7,078 nucleotides of DNA from Bacteroidota bacterium (GTDB taxonomy: Bacteria; Bacteroidota; Bacteroidia; Bacteroidales; B18-G4). Within the stretch, counting starts at the first letter, position 1, and every line of letters starts with the position of its first letter. Under the pieces are notes generated by a model. The model was given only the letters and a program-made list of their open reading frames with translations, made no database searches and was not told the origin of the DNA. Where the stretch lies: contig DAOVZP010000083.1 of the NCBI GenBank assembly GCA_030635045.1, positions 1-7,078 on the forward strand, in the 5' to 3' direction. Of this stretch, positions 1 to 6,027 are shown one piece after another. A program made the translations under genes and the position numbers.

Positions 1-388
1 GGCCTTTCTTATTCTTTTTGAATACTTTGATGTAATCATCGGTAAACCCGATCATCCCCAGCCAGACTGTTGTGAAGAGCATCAGGATGATATAAATATT
101 GTCGAGTTTTGCGAAGAGCAGGGTAGGGATGACGATTGCATTCAGGATGATCAGGCCCCCCATGGTTGGGGTGCCCTCTTTTTCCATTTGCCCTTCGAGG
201 CCCAGGTCACGTACGGTTTCGCCTACCTGCCTCCGGTTCAGGTACTTGATCCAGCGTTTTCCAAAAAGCAAGGTGATGACCAGGGAGGTGATCACAGCCA
301 TGGCCGCCCGGAATGAGATATACTGGAAGAGCCCCGCACCGGGGAAATCACAGCATCTCTGAAAGTATTCGAACAAGTAATACAACAT
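1..388 (-). CDS. mraY: MraY, phospho-MurNAc-pentapeptide transferase (N-terminal part; runs off the left edge)
   Basis: MraY transfers phospho-MurNAc-pentapeptide from UDP to undecaprenyl phosphate, making lipid I at the inner face of the cytoplasmic membrane. Only the first 129 codons are present; the family is usually 360-420 residues, and the rest lies to the left of the window. The N-terminus MLYYLFEYF is typical of Bacteroidota MraY. Hydrophobic stretches at about residues 24-43, 77-95 and 98-115 fit the first membrane helices. Family motifs seen are GTPTMGG (72-78) and the acidic pair in DDYIK (D117, D118), which corresponds to the catalytic/Mg-binding aspartates of the family. The start lies 6 bases after the murE stop. 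An AGGA overlaps that region but sits only 2 bases from the ATG, too close for a standard Shine-Dalgarno site, so translation is probably coupled to murE. Identification is very secure; only completeness is unknown. Confidence 0.96.
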   Translation of the reverse strand, partial: MLYYLFEYFQRCCDFPGAGLFQYISFRAAMAVITSLVITLLFGKRWIKYLNRRQVGETVRDLGLEGQMEKEGTPTMGGLIILNAIVIPTLLFAKLDNIYIILMLFTTVWLGMIGFTDDYIKVFKKNKKG

Positions 389-394
389 AGTCCT

Positions 395-1858
395 TTATGC
401 GGTTTTAGTCAATATTTCTTCTGTTAATTCTTTATCGTCGAAGGGGTGCTTAACACCCTTTATCTCCTGGTATTTTTCATGTCCTTTGCCTGCAATAAGC
501 AGGATGTCGCCGGGATGCGCGAGGGCACATGCAGTGCTGATAGCTTCTTTCCTGTTGGTGATCACAAGTAGTTTCTTGTAGTCGACAGCATTCACGCCTT
601 CCTGCATTTGTTTGATTATTGTTTCCGGATCTTCCGACCTGGGGTTGTCAGAGGTGAGGATGAGTTTTGTGCTCAATTCACTGGCTATCCTTCCCATTAT
701 TGGCCTCTTGGCCTTGTCGCGGTCGCCCCCGGCACCGACCACGGTGATCAGCTGCTCATTTCCTGTCCGGATGGCATTGATGGTTTTCAGTACATTTTGC
801 AAAGCATCGGGAGTATGGGCATAGTCTATTATTGCCGTGATCCCATTGGGCGACCTGATATATTCGAAGCGCCCTTCGGCAGTCTCAAGTTCGCTCATCA
901 GTGTTAACACTTTCTCCTGCTCCTGTTTTAGCATCATTGCCGTAGCATACACGGCCATAAGGTTGTATGCGTTAAATTCACCTATAAGCCTGCTCCAGAC
1001 CTGGTGGCCCTCAATGCTGAGCAAGAGCCCGTCCAGCAGGTTCTCCATAACACGGCCCCTGAAATCACAAACCGATTTCAGGCCATAAGTTTTTTTGCTT
1101 GCAACGGTATTTTGCAGCATCACCTTGCCATTTTTATCATCTGCATTTGTCAGGGCGAAGGCATAGGAGGGAAGCCCGTCGAAAAATGCCTTTTTGGCAT
1201 TCAGGTAGTCTTTAAAATCACCATGATAATCGAGGTGGTCGTGTGTGATGTTGGTGAAGATCCCCCCTGTAAAATTCAATCCGGAGATACGTTGCTGGTG
1301 AATGGCGTGGGAGCTTACTTCCATGAAGCAATAGGTGCATCCGGCATCTGCCATTTCTTTTAAAAGGGCATTGATGCTGATCGCATCGGGCGTGGTATGT
1401 GTGGCACTGACTTCCCTCTGATCGATCATGTTCTTTACCGTTGAGATCAGCCCCGCTCCATAGCCGAGTTTGGTGAATAGCTGGTAAAGGAGGCTTGCAA
1501 CGCTCGTTTTGCCATTGGTGCCAGTCACCCCGCAAAGGATGAGACTCTCAGAAGGCTTGTCGTAGAAATTTGAAGCAAGGATGCCAAGGGCATGGTCACT
1601 GTTGGCGGTACGGATATAGGTCACATCATCTTTAAGTGCTGATGGCAGGTCTTCACAAAGGACTGCCGCAACACCCTCTTCGGCCAGGGCCGGGATAAAT
1701 TGATGTGCATCCAGAGCAGTTCCCTTGCGGGCTATGAACATGGAGCCTGCTACTGCCAGGCGGGAATCAATGCAAAGATCCTGCACAACAATATCGGTTG
1801 TGCCATGTATCTCCGTTACCGGAACCTTATATAATATGTCTTTCAGTTTCTTTCCCAT
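395..1858 (-). CDS. murE: MurE, UDP-MurNAc-L-Ala-D-Glu:meso-diaminopimelate ligase
   Basis: This cytoplasmic Mur ligase uses ATP to add the third residue, here predicted to be meso-diaminopimelate, to UDP-MurNAc-L-Ala-D-Glu. The 487-residue length is normal and all three Mur ligase domains are present. Motifs seen: P-loop TGTNGKTS (112-119), TTPDA (155-159) for the UDP-substrate, NITHDHLDYHG (203-213), a Lys in NAKKAFF (about 222) at the position of the carbamylated lysine, DYAHTPD (345-351), GAGGDRD (375-381), DNPR (404-407) and GKGHE (457-461). In this family DNPR marks meso-DAP rather than L-Lys specificity. The ATG is preceded by AAGGGA with 6 bases of spacing, inside the last codons and stop of ftsI; the two genes are 3 bases apart. 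No murF follows: mraY begins 6 bases after the stop. No sign of damage. The function is very secure; DAP specificity is inferred from the motif. Confidence 0.97.
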   Translation of the reverse strand: MGKKLKDILYKVPVTEIHGTTDIVVQDLCIDSRLAVAGSMFIARKGTALDAHQFIPALAEEGVAAVLCEDLPSALKDDVTYIRTANSDHALGILASNFYDKPSESLILCGVTGTNGKTSVASLLYQLFTKLGYGAGLISTVKNMIDQREVSATHTTPDAISINALLKEMADAGCTYCFMEVSSHAIHQQRISGLNFTGGIFTNITHDHLDYHGDFKDYLNAKKAFFDGLPSYAFALTNADDKNGKVMLQNTVASKKTYGLKSVCDFRGRVMENLLDGLLLSIEGHQVWSRLIGEFNAYNLMAVYATAMMLKQEQEKVLTLMSELETAEGRFEYIRSPNGITAIIDYAHTPDALQNVLKTINAIRTGNEQLITVVGAGGDRDKAKRPIMGRIASELSTKLILTSDNPRSEDPETIIKQMQEGVNAVDYKKLLVITNRKEAISTACALAHPGDILLIAGKGHEKYQEIKGVKHPFDDKELTEEILTKTA

Positions 1859-1861
1859 TGT

Positions 1862-3982
1862 CTATCCCTTTTCTGAAAGCCTGAGAGTTATTTCCTGTCC
1901 TTGTGTTACCCTGCTGCCCGGTACAACCGACTGCGTACGAACCTTTCCGTGGCCGTTTATGGTGGCCTTCATGCCCAATTGCTCGAGAATGAATACGGCA
2001 TCACGGGCATTCATTCCTTTGACATTTGGAACAATTTCGTCGCGGATCAGACGTGGGGCAAAGCGGATGCCGTCATCTTCCCTGAAGCATACTACCCATT
2101 CTGAAACAGCGCTTTCGGCTGACAGGGGAATGCTCAGGTCTTCGCAAAGCCAGCTGAGGTCTTCGTGGCTGCCATACATTATCGGTGGCAGTTGGGTTTC
2201 AACAATTTCTTCTTCCGTCTCCTGGTAGATGTCGAGATGTGTGGCATACACTTTATCGGCAATTTCTTTAAATACAGGTGCCGCAACGGATCCGCCATAG
2301 TATTTTCCCTGTGCAGGGTCGTTTACCACTACGATGCAGGAATATTTTGGATTATCAGCCGGAAAGTAACCTACGAAGGAGGCGTTATACCTCTTTTTAA
2401 TGTATCCTGCATTTTCGTCAGCGATCTGCGCAGTTCCTGTTTTTCCGGCTACTTTATAATATCTGTTCCTGAGGTTTCTTGCTGTTCCTCTCTCAACAAC
2501 ACCTTCCAGCAATGATCTTGCAGAATCAATGGTCGCCTGTGAACAAATGCTGCGATTGATCACCTCTGTCTCGAATGATTCTATAACCCTGCCTGCCTGC
2601 CTGACCTCCTTCACGAACATGGGCTTGACCATTACGCCATTGTTGGCAACGGCATTATAAAAAGCCAGGGTTTGTATTGGGGTGATGGTGAGCCCGTATC
2701 CTATCGACATCCATGGCAGGCTGGTGCCGTACCATAAGGTTGTGCTGTCAGGATGTTTGATCTTAGGCTTCCCTTCGCCTGGTATTTCAAGCCCCAGAAG
2801 ATTGCCCAGCGACATGCTATAGATACTGTTGATATATTCTGAAGGCGCCTCCTCATAGGCTTTAACTGTAATCTGCGAAATTCCAACATTTGATGATTTC
2901 TCAAATGACTCCCTGATAGTGATCCTGCCATCACGTATTTTCTTTACATCACGCATGGTATGGCCGTAATACATCGACCAACCGTCACCTATATCAATGG
3001 TATCGGAAAGCCTGACCTTACCGTCTTCGAGCAAAGCCATAATGGTGGGTAGTTTAAAGGTAGAGCCGGGTTCAATGCCTTCAGCGATCGCATAGTTATA
3101 TGATTCTTCGTATTTACCTGTTTTTTCGTCGAGGCGAAGGTTTGCAATGGCTTTGATGTGCCCGGTACTTACTTCCATAAGAATGGCACAACCCTGGAAG
3201 GCCTGATGCTGTATGAGGTGTTGGTGCAGGGCATTCTCTGCCACATCCTGAAGGTTGACCTCGATGGTGGTAATGATATCCAGGCCATCGGAAGGCTCCA
3301 GCTTAGCTTCGCTATAGTCGGGGATCCATTCATTATTATTAACCCTGCGCATGATCTGCTTGCCATCGGTACCTTCAAGGAAATCATTGTAAGCCCCTTC
3401 AAGGCCCACGAAGAGGTTTTCTTTCTTATTCTCATAACCAATGGTACGCCTGGCCAATTCATCGAACGGCATCTCCCGCCTGGTCTGCTGGTTTATGATC
3501 AGGCCTCCGCGGTATTTGCCCCGGTTCAGGATTGGGAAGGTCCTTAACTCTTTGAGCTCAGCATAGCTTACTTTATTTTTTATCCTGTAATACCTGTTGC
3601 CCTTTTTGCGGGCATCTGTAAGGCCCTTTTTATATTGATAGGTGGATTTGTCCTTAAAAAGTTCACTGAGGTTTTGCGCCAGTGCGCCTACATTGTCGTT
3701 GAAGAATTTGTCAGAAATATGGGGAGATGCCACATCCATCCTGATCTCAAATATTGGAACAGAAGTAGCCAGCAGGTTACCGTTGACGTCATAGATGTTA
3801 CCCCTGTCTGCTTTGAGATCGAACTCCCGGATCTCCTGTTTTTTAGATTTTGCCACCAGCTCCGGCCCTTCAGAGAACTGGATATACGCTGCCTTCCCGA
3901 TGATGGCAAGGCCAAGGAATAAAATACCAAGGTAAACAAGGTACACGCGCCATAATATGTCTTTTTTAATATTTTCAGTCAT
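1862..3982 (-). CDS. ftsI: FtsI/PBP3-type septal peptidoglycan transpeptidase with C-terminal PASTA domain
   Basis: This is a class B penicillin-binding protein that cross-links septal peptidoglycan in the periplasm as part of the divisome, anchored by one N-terminal membrane helix. Seen in the 706 residues: a hydrophobic helix at about 13-33, then the PBP dimerisation domain with DRGNIYDVNG (59-68) and GLEGAYNDFLEGTDG (193-207), then the transpeptidase domain with the active serine S307 in STFK (307-310), SSN (363-365) and KTGT (514-517). A single PASTA domain covers about 648-706. It is longer than E. coli FtsI (588 residues), partly because of the PASTA domain and a 60-residue acidic linker (about 585-647). 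The start overlaps the FtsL-like gene by 8 bases (ATGACTGA). An AGGA lies 14 bases before the ATG, rather distant, so coupling is likely. A PBP2/SpoVD-like name is possible, but the dcw context favours FtsI. Confidence 0.96.
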   Translation of the reverse strand: MTENIKKDILWRVYLVYLGILFLGLAIIGKAAYIQFSEGPELVAKSKKQEIREFDLKADRGNIYDVNGNLLATSVPIFEIRMDVASPHISDKFFNDNVGALAQNLSELFKDKSTYQYKKGLTDARKKGNRYYRIKNKVSYAELKELRTFPILNRGKYRGGLIINQQTRREMPFDELARRTIGYENKKENLFVGLEGAYNDFLEGTDGKQIMRRVNNNEWIPDYSEAKLEPSDGLDIITTIEVNLQDVAENALHQHLIQHQAFQGCAILMEVSTGHIKAIANLRLDEKTGKYEESYNYAIAEGIEPGSTFKLPTIMALLEDGKVRLSDTIDIGDGWSMYYGHTMRDVKKIRDGRITIRESFEKSSNVGISQITVKAYEEAPSEYINSIYSMSLGNLLGLEIPGEGKPKIKHPDSTTLWYGTSLPWMSIGYGLTITPIQTLAFYNAVANNGVMVKPMFVKEVRQAGRVIESFETEVINRSICSQATIDSARSLLEGVVERGTARNLRNRYYKVAGKTGTAQIADENAGYIKKRYNASFVGYFPADNPKYSCIVVVNDPAQGKYYGGSVAAPVFKEIADKVYATHLDIYQETEEEIVETQLPPIMYGSHEDLSWLCEDLSIPLSAESAVSEWVVCFREDDGIRFAPRLIRDEIVPNVKGMNARDAVFILEQLGMKATINGHGKVRTQSVVPGSRVTQGQEITLRLSEKG

Positions 3983-4376
3983 GGGGTGTGCTTTCTTCCT
4001 TTTTTATCACTTTTACGGGTGGAACCCTGGATTCTTTTATGTCGATCCCTTTCAGCTTTAGGGCAACTTCAGATTGCTGGCTTTGCTTCATGAGTTCAGA
4101 TCTTGTGGTGATGTACTCGTATCGCAACTCTTTCAGTGATTTTCTCAGTGCCTGGATATTCCTTTCTTTTTTTTCGGCGTAATATGTGTTTGCGATATAA
4201 AACATGATGATGATGGTGAGGAAAAGAAAAAATGGCAATAGCCTGATGGAGCTTTCCCTTCTGAGGAAGTTGCCACCAAGAACGTTCTGAAAAGCCCCGC
4301 CTACACCCTTGATACGGGGCTTTGCGGGAGCATTTTCAGGAACGCCTGCCTTAATTTTATTTGCCTGTTTAACCAT
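3975..4376 (-). CDS. ftsL: FtsL-like small bitopic division protein
   Basis: The 133-residue product has the FtsL plan: a basic cytoplasmic tail (1-43), one membrane helix (about 44-62, rich in L, F and I) and an extracytoplasmic segment at about 66-108 with coiled-coil character (KKERNIQALRKSLKELRYEY and onward), ending in a charged tail. In other bacteria FtsL binds FtsB and FtsQ and activates FtsI and FtsW at the septum. Its sequence is too diverged to be assigned by motif; the call rests on topology, size and its place between rsmH and ftsI, where ftsL always sits. The ATG is 2 bases after the rsmH stop, with a purine run AGGGGA 12 bases upstream. The stop overlaps the ftsI start by 8 bases, which suggests that the two partners are made together. 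Bacteroidota versions are often annotated only as a conserved hypothetical or FtsL-like protein. Confidence 0.85.
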   Translation of the reverse strand: MVKQANKIKAGVPENAPAKPRIKGVGGAFQNVLGGNFLRRESSIRLLPFFLFLTIIIMFYIANTYYAEKKERNIQALRKSLKELRYEYITTRSELMKQSQQSEVALKLKGIDIKESRVPPVKVIKKEESTPHD

Positions 4377-4378
4377 GA

Positions 4379-5272
4379 TTATATCTTTTCCCCTATTCTT
4401 AATTTTGCGCTTCTGGCCCTTGGGTTGCGATCAATTTCTTCCTGGCCCGGCGCTACAGGCTTCCTGGTTATTGCCCGAATGCCTGTTTGTATATTTCCGT
4501 AGAAATCCTGTTCTGTCCTGCCCTCTGTATTTCCGCTCCTGAAAAAGTTTTTCACCAGCCTGTCTTCCAGGGAGTGGTAGGAGATCACCACCATTCTGCC
4601 ACCCGGCTTCAGCGCCTCCATGCCCTTCACCAGGAATGTTTCAAGGGATTCCAGTTCCCTGTTCACCTCTATTCTGATTGCCTGGAAAACCTGCGCCAGG
4701 TATTTGTTTTCCTGCCCGCGCGAAGCACATTCCCGTACAATTGCTTTAAATGCTGTGGTAGAGTGGATGGGGCTTGCGTTTCTTGCATGTGTAATGGCAG
4801 ACGCCAGCCGCTTGCTGTTCTTTATCTCTCCATACTTACTGAAGATGACCTTAAGATCATGTTCTGTATAATTGTTTACCACATCCGCGGCAGTCAATGG
4901 ATTCCGCTTGTCCATGCGCATATCCAACTCACCTTCAAACCTTGTTGAGAAACCGCGCTCGGGGGCATCAATCTGGTGGGAAGAAACGCCAAGGTCAGCC
5001 AGGATGCCATCACATGGGATTGCGTCATGCAACTGCAGGAAATTTTTGACGTACCTGTAATCTGCATTGACGAGAATGAAGTTCTTGCCTTTGATAGCAT
5101 TGTTCAATGCATCAGGGTCCCTGTCGAAAGCAATAAGCTTACCTTCCTTCAGCTGCTTCATGATCTCCATGGAATGTCCGCCACCACCGAAAGTGGCATC
5201 CACATATGTGCCGCCGCTTTCGATCATGAGTCCTTGTATGCTTTCTTTTAGTAGGACAGGGGTATGGTACAT
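4379..5272 (-). CDS. rsmH: RsmH (MraW), 16S rRNA C1402 N4-methyltransferase
   Basis: RsmH is a SAM-dependent methyltransferase that modifies N4 of cytidine 1402 in 16S rRNA, in the ribosomal P site. The 297-residue length fits the family. Motifs seen: N-terminal HTPVLLKE (3-10), the SAM-binding loop DATFGGGGHS (25-34), FDRDPDAL (49-56), LADLGVSSHQID (91-102), GFSTRFEGELDMRMD (107-121), SYHSLEDRLVKNFF (231-244) and the C-terminal RNPRARSAKLR (282-292). All are intact. The start shares one base with the mraZ stop (TGATG at 5274-5270), and no Shine-Dalgarno sequence is visible upstream, so translation is probably reinitiated from mraZ. It is part of the dcw operon, although it acts on ribosomes and not on the cell wall. 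Confidence 0.97.
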   Translation of the reverse strand: MYHTPVLLKESIQGLMIESGGTYVDATFGGGGHSMEIMKQLKEGKLIAFDRDPDALNNAIKGKNFILVNADYRYVKNFLQLHDAIPCDGILADLGVSSHQIDAPERGFSTRFEGELDMRMDKRNPLTAADVVNNYTEHDLKVIFSKYGEIKNSKRLASAITHARNASPIHSTTAFKAIVRECASRGQENKYLAQVFQAIRIEVNRELESLETFLVKGMEALKPGGRMVVISYHSLEDRLVKNFFRSGNTEGRTEQDFYGNIQTGIRAITRKPVAPGQEEIDRNPRARSAKLRIGEKI

Positions 5273-5739
5273 CAGCTTTTTGGTTCGGTTTCTATATCAC
5301 CCATAACTTCTTCAGCCAGGTCGGCGAATTCATCGGAGTCATAGTCAACCGCTTTCTCGTATTCTGATTTGTCCCAGATCTCAATCTTGTTCACAACTGA
5401 TGCAAGTACAATCTCTTTTTTGATGTTAGCGTAGTGGATAAGGTCCTTGGGGATCAGTAACCTCCCGGTAACATCTAATTCAACAGTTTTTACACCAGCC
5501 ATGAATTTCCGGATGAAGTCGACATTCTTCTTAACAAATCGGTTGAGATTGTTGATGCGCTTGCTCTCAAGGTCCCATTCTTCAAATGGGTATAGCTCCA
5601 GGCATTTACGGAAGATGCTCCGCTTAATGACAAAGCCATTCGACAGACTCTTCTCAAGCTGTCCCTTGAATGCAACAGGAAACATAAGCCTTCCCTTTAC
5701 ATCAACTTTACACTCGTATGTCCCGATAATATTCGACAC
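5272..5739 (-). CDS. mraZ: MraZ, dcw operon transcriptional regulator
   Basis: MraZ is an AbrB/SpoVT-fold DNA-binding protein that forms ring-shaped oligomers and controls the operon it heads. The 155 residues contain the expected tandem repeat of the MraZ half-domain, each with the DxxxR signature: DVKGRLMFP (13-21) and DVTGRLLIP (89-97). The N-terminus GTYECKVDVKGR is characteristic. The C-terminal tail (about 130-155) is acidic. The start is GTG: an in-frame stop lies four codons upstream, the conserved domain begins at once after it, and no ATG is available. No Shine-Dalgarno sequence is present, which is common in Bacteroidota. It is the first gene of the minus-strand operon, and three tandem repeats 32 bases upstream of its start are the likely self-regulatory operator. 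Confidence 0.96.
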   Translation of the reverse strand: MSNIIGTYECKVDVKGRLMFPVAFKGQLEKSLSNGFVIKRSIFRKCLELYPFEEWDLESKRINNLNRFVKKNVDFIRKFMAGVKTVELDVTGRLLIPKDLIHYANIKKEIVLASVVNKIEIWDKSEYEKAVDYDSDEFADLAEEVMGDIETEPKS

Positions 5740-5756
5740 GCAAATTCAATTTTGTG

Positions 5757-5764
5757 TAAAAATA
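5757..5764 (-). promoter_or_regulatory. Possible -7 element of the mraZ/dcw promoter
   Basis: On the minus strand TATTTTTA matches the Bacteroidota -7 consensus TAnnTTTG at all but the last position. It lies between the repeat boxes and the GTG start and would give a leader of roughly a dozen bases. No TTTG-like -33 element is seen; that position falls inside the three repeats. The region is AT-rich, so a chance match is possible. Confidence 0.3.
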
Positions 5765-5770
5765 TGAAAT

Positions 5771-5800
5771 GATTTACCACATTTTACCACATTTTACCAC
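5771..5800 (-). promoter_or_regulatory. Three tandem MraZ operator boxes (GTGGTAAAAT type)
   Basis: Read on the minus strand, three 10-base units stand head to tail: GTGGTAAAAT (5800-5791), GTGGTAAAAT (5790-5781) and GTGGTAAATC (5780-5771). The core GTGGTAAA is identical in all three and the period is exactly 10 bases, about one helical turn. Established knowledge: MraZ of other bacteria binds short direct repeats at about this spacing upstream of mraZ (TGGGN repeats with 5-base spacers in E. coli). Position and pattern make this the likely operator of the dcw operon. The sequence immediately upstream (TTAATAAAAA) keeps TAAAA in register but not the GG, so it may be a decayed fourth unit or simple AT richness. 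Confidence 0.85.
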
Positions 5801-5941
5801 TTTTTATTAAAACTTGTTACAATATTTTTCAACAAAATGTTAATATGTAGGAATTAGCGGTTGGCGGGGCTTGCAGGATATGCATGCCTAAATTTCGTAT
5901 TTTCAGTTGTTTGCGTTGCGACTCGTATAGCTGGATCAGGA

Positions 5942-5975
5942 CTTGTCGAAAGCACAGGAATAAGTCGTATTTTTG
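5942..5975 (+). promoter_or_regulatory. Putative Bacteroidota-type promoter for the acyltransferase operon
   Basis: TATTTTTG at 5968-5975 is a perfect match to the Bacteroidota -7 consensus TAnnTTTG. A partial -33 element CTTG lies at 5942-5945, with a spacer of 22 bases, slightly long against the usual 19-21. Transcription would begin near 5980. This supports a translation start downstream of that point, at TTG 6028, and not at the ATG codons at 5884 or 5977. It is inferred from sequence only. Confidence 0.5.
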
Positions 5976-5985
5976 TATGTGTAAG

Positions 5986-6013
5986 GCTGCTTTCGATCAT
6001 CTTCGAAAGTGGC
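5986..6013 (+). promoter_or_regulatory. Inverted repeat / leader hairpin before the acyltransferase gene
   Basis: Positions 5986-5996 pair with 6003-6013: eleven base pairs, two of them G-U in RNA, around a 6-base loop TCATCT. The inner seven pairs (CTTTCGA / TCGAAAG) are perfect. No T run follows, so it is not a standard intrinsic terminator. It would lie in the 5' leader, ending 14 bases before the TTG start. It could be a translational control hairpin, an operator for a dimeric regulator, or chance. Confidence 0.4.
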
Positions 6014-6027
6014 GAAAATCTAATACT

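Noticed and set aside
608..1363. Several plus-strand open frames of 70-119 codons opposite murE
   Set aside because: They are shadows of murE, whose motifs run without a break through the region; their translations show no family features.
3158..3547. A 129-codon plus-strand open frame opposite ftsI
   Set aside because: It is antisense to the intact PBP dimerisation and early transpeptidase region of ftsI and has no recognisable domain or start signal.
5741..5748. TGAATTTG on the minus strand as a -7 element for mraZ
   Set aside because: One mismatch falls in the key TA pair, and the transcript would start inside or at the GTG codon; TATTTTTA further upstream fits better.
5771..5800. Tandem repeats considered as a CRISPR array or microsatellite
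   Set aside because: The units are only 10 bases, have no spacers, number three, and lie exactly where an MraZ operator is expected.
5814..5835. TTGTT / AACAA inverted repeat as a terminator or operator
   Set aside because: The arms are only five bases with a 12-base loop in AT-rich sequence, so it is expected by chance.
5895..5970. TCGTAT occurring three times (5895, 5923, 5965) as a regulator site
   Set aside because: The spacing is irregular (28 and 42 bases), the word is short and the flanks are not shared.
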